Assembly (NCBI GenBank): GCA_031263625.1
Contig: JAISFK010000401.1
Coordinates: 1-7,240 of the forward strand
Direction: 5' to 3'
DNA length: 7,240 nt
Origin: Clostridiales bacterium
Lineage (GTDB): Bacteria > Bacillota > Clostridia > WRLR01
This document shows positions 5,365 to 7,240 of this stretch, piece by piece. Numbering within the stretch: position 1 is the first letter of the stretch; each line of letters opens with the position of its first letter. Under the pieces are notes generated by a model. It saw only the letters and a list, made by a program, of their open reading frames with translations, was not told the origin of the DNA and did not search any database. A program made the translations under genes and the position numbers.

Positions 5365-6336
5365 CTATGCGCGCGGCGCCTGCAAATTGTTAAGCTCCCT
5401 CGCCCGGCAGCACGCGACGGCGTGGCCGGGCGATATCTCCTCCAGCGCCTGCGGCTGCTGGCAGCGCTCCGCCGCGCACGGGCAGCGCTCGGCGAACCGG
5501 CATCCGGGCTTTGGGTTGATCGGGGACGCGATCTCGCCCCTGAGCATCGCGCGCTTCATCCTGCTGTGGATGTCCAGCGTGGGGATCGCCGAAAGCAGCG
5601 CCTTGGTATAGGGGTGGTAATGCGTCCTGAACAGCTCCTTGGACGGGCACGTTTCCACCAGCTGGCCGAGATACATCACGCCGATGTCGTTCGATATATG
5701 GCGCACGACCGAGAGGTCGTGAGTGATGAACATATACGCGAGCCCCTGCTCGCGCTGGAGCTTTTGGAGAAGGTTCAGCACCTGCGCCTGGATGGACACG
5801 TCCAGCGCGGAGACCGGCTCGTCGCAGACGATGAACTTCGGGTTCAGCGCCAGCGCCCTCGCGATGCCGACCCTCTGGCGCCTGCCGCCGTCCAGCTCGT
5901 GCGGGTAGGAGAGGCGCAGGCGGCTGTCTATGCCCACCATCTCCATGACCTGCGTGATCCTGTCCATGATCTCGGCGCGGCTGTGCCTCTTTGCCAGCAG
6001 CAGCGTCTCATAGATCGTGTCCTCGACGGTCTGGCGGGGGTTCAGCGAGGAATAGGGATCCTGGAAGATGATCTGCGCCTTCTCCCTGTAGGCCCGCAGC
6101 TCGGCCTTGCCCAGCTTTGTGGCGTCCCTGCCCTCGAAGAAGAATTTGCCGCCCGTGCTGTCCGTCAGGTGCAGCAGCGTCCGCCCGAGCGTGGACTTCC
6201 CGCAGCCGGACTCGCCGACGATGCCCATCGTCCTGCCCTCGCCGATGGAGAGTGAAACGCCGTCCACCGCGCACAGCGTCCCTTTCGGAACCTTGAAGTA
6301 TTTTTTCAGGTGCTCAACCCTCACCAATTCCGCCAT
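5365..6336 (-). CDS. OppF/DppF-type ABC transporter ATP-binding protein
   Basis: This is the second ATPase subunit of a peptide/nickel/oligosaccharide-family ABC importer, acting at the inner face of the membrane. It has 323 residues, typical for the subfamily. The Walker A motif is GESGCGKST (41-49), the Q-loop is at Gln92, the signature is ELDGGRRQRVGIARAL (147-162), Walker B is FIVCDEP (168-174) with SALD (176-179), and the switch His is 206. The C-terminal OppD/OppF extension carries GCRFAERCPCAAERC (278-292) plus Cys309/310, a pattern linked to an iron-sulfur cluster in some relatives. The signature has Asp149 where Ser is usual (LSGGQ). The ATG at 6336 is chosen because the domain starts directly (LVRVEHLKKYF) and GGAGG lies 8 nt upstream; a longer in-frame version to 6630 is only shadow sequence. 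It is 1 nt downstream of its partner ATPase gene. Confidence 0.95.
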   Translation of the reverse strand: MAELVRVEHLKKYFKVPKGTLCAVDGVSLSIGEGRTMGIVGESGCGKSTLGRTLLHLTDSTGGKFFFEGRDATKLGKAELRAYREKAQIIFQDPYSSLNPRQTVEDTIYETLLLAKRHSRAEIMDRITQVMEMVGIDSRLRLSYPHELDGGRRQRVGIARALALNPKFIVCDEPVSALDVSIQAQVLNLLQKLQREQGLAYMFITHDLSVVRHISNDIGVMYLGQLVETCPSKELFRTHYHPYTKALLSAIPTLDIHSRMKRAMLRGEIASPINPKPGCRFAERCPCAAERCQQPQALEEISPGHAVACCRARELNNLQAPRA

Positions 6337-6337
6337 G

Positions 6338-7240
6338 TCACGCGCCTCCGTTCTGAAACAGGTACAGGCATTTGCAGAAGTGCCCCGGCGAAACCTCGAC
6401 GGCCGGCACGTCGCCGGCCTCGCACTGCGGCGCCGCGCCCGGGCAGCGGGGGTGGAACTTGCAGCCCGGCGGCAGCCTGGCGGGGTTCGGCGGCAGCCCG
6501 GCGATCGGGCTAAATTCATCCACGTCGGCGTCAATGCGGGGAATGGAGCCGAACAGGCCGTTTGTGTACGGGTGCCTCGGATCCTCGAAAATATCCGCCA
6601 GCGAGCCCGACTCGACAATCTCGCCGGCATAGATGACCGCCACGTCGTCGCACATCTCCGTGACGACGCCCATGTCGTGGGTGATCAGGATCAGCGAGGT
6701 CTCTTTCGCGCTGCTGAGCTCCCGCATGAGCTCCAGCACCTGCGCCTGGATCGTGACGTCCAGCGCGGTGGTGGGCTCGTCCGCCAGCAGCAGCTCCGGG
6801 TTGCAGGCCAGGGCGATCGCGATGACCACGCGCTGGCGCATGCCGCCGGAAAACTGGTCGGGGTACTCGCCGTAGCGCGCCGCCGGGATGCCGACCAGCT
6901 CGAGCATCTTCTCCGAGCGCTCTTTGGCCTCGGCGCGGGTAACGGCGTCGTGAATCTCGATGACCTCCGCGATCTGCCGCCCCACAGTCAAAACCGGGTT
7001 GAGGGCCGTCATGGGATCCTGGAAGATCATCGTGACGCGCTTGCCGCGAACGCGGCACATCGCGTCCTCGCTCAGCCTCAGCAGGTCTTCGCCGTCCAAG
7101 AGGATCTCACCGCTCTTCACGACGGCGGGCGGCGCGGACAGAATCCCCATGATCGCGTTGGCGATCGTGGTCTTCCCCGCGCCCGTCTCCCCCACAAGGC
7201 CGAGCGTCTTGCCCTTGCGCAGGGAGAAGGAAACGCTGTT
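6338..7240 (-). CDS. OppD/DppD-type ABC transporter ATP-binding protein (N-terminus off the right edge)
   Basis: This is the first ATPase subunit of the same importer. Three hundred residues are visible and the frame stays open to position 7240, so only a short N-terminal piece (perhaps 25-35 residues by family length) is missing. Counting from the first visible codon, the motifs are Walker [10 protein letters not shown] (17-25), Q-loop (Gln74), a canonical signature FSGGMRQRV (130-138), Walker B LLLADEP (150-156) with TALD, switch His188, and the C-terminal oligopeptide-transporter extension with [15 protein letters not shown] (259-273) and CKC (289-291). The paired OppD and OppF types show a heterodimeric engine. 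The binding protein and two permeases are not in the window and are expected beyond the right edge. Substrate class (peptides, oligosaccharides, nickel or others) cannot be decided from the ATPases. Confidence 0.95.
   Translation of the reverse strand, partial: NSVSFSLRKGKTLGLVGETGAGKTTIANAIMGILSAPPAVVKSGEILLDGEDLLRLSEDAMCRVRGKRVTMIFQDPMTALNPVLTVGRQIAEVIEIHDAVTRAEAKERSEKMLELVGIPAARYGEYPDQFSGGMRQRVVIAIALACNPELLLADEPTTALDVTIQAQVLELMRELSSAKETSLILITHDMGVVTEMCDDVAVIYAGEIVESGSLADIFEDPRHPYTNGLFGSIPRIDADVDEFSPIAGLPPNPARLPPGCKFHPRCPGAAPQCEAGDVPAVEVSPGHFCKCLYLFQNGGA
6345..6349 (-). promoter_or_regulatory. Ribosome binding site for the OppF/DppF-type gene
   Basis: GGAGG on the minus strand is 8 nt before the ATG at 6336 and lies within the last codons of the upstream ATPase gene. 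It fixes the start and indicates coupled translation. Confidence 0.75.

Overview
The window is one uninterrupted run of seven genes, all transcribed from the minus strand (right to left as written). It comes from a bacterium with GC-rich DNA (about 60% by eye, not computed). The OppD/DppF-type ATPases, strong GGAGG-like ribosome binding sites, very tight gene spacing and the style of the aldo/keto reductase and MATE proteins fit an anaerobic, high-GC Bacillota (Clostridia-like) organism. That assignment is an inference; no marker gene is present to settle it.

In transcription order: (1) 7240-6338, an OppD/DppD-type peptide-family ABC importer ATPase whose first residues lie beyond the right edge; (2) 6336-5365, its OppF/DppF-type partner, one base downstream; (3) 5340-3568, a large cytoplasmic alpha/beta-hydrolase (esterase type) with a degenerate N-terminal copy of its own fold; (4) 3458-2457, a metallo-beta-lactamase-fold hydrolase with an altered metal motif; (5) 2378-1749, a cupin-like protein of unknown function; (6) 1744-749, an aldo/keto reductase with a complete catalytic tetrad; (7) 752-1, the N-terminal half of a MATE-family efflux transporter, running off the left edge. 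Gaps are 1, 24, 109, 78, 4 and -4 nt, so at least two tightly coupled sub-blocks (genes 1-3 and 5-7) are evident and a single operon is plausible. No promoter or strong terminator could be supported.

Together the genes look like an uptake-and-modification pathway: import of a small substrate by the ABC system (binding protein and permeases presumably beyond the right edge), intracellular ester and possibly lactone, thioester or other hydrolysis, carbonyl reduction, and export of a product or toxic intermediate. The substrate cannot be read from the sequence.

The most unusual non-coding signals are two different short tandem-repeat arrays, one in each of the only two sizeable intergenic gaps, on either side of the metallo-hydrolase gene. 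An 8-bp unit (3491-3529) lies upstream of it and a 10-bp unit (2396-2454) downstream, each just ahead of the ribosome binding site of the next gene. GC-rich hairpins also sit at both ends of the alpha/beta-hydrolase gene.
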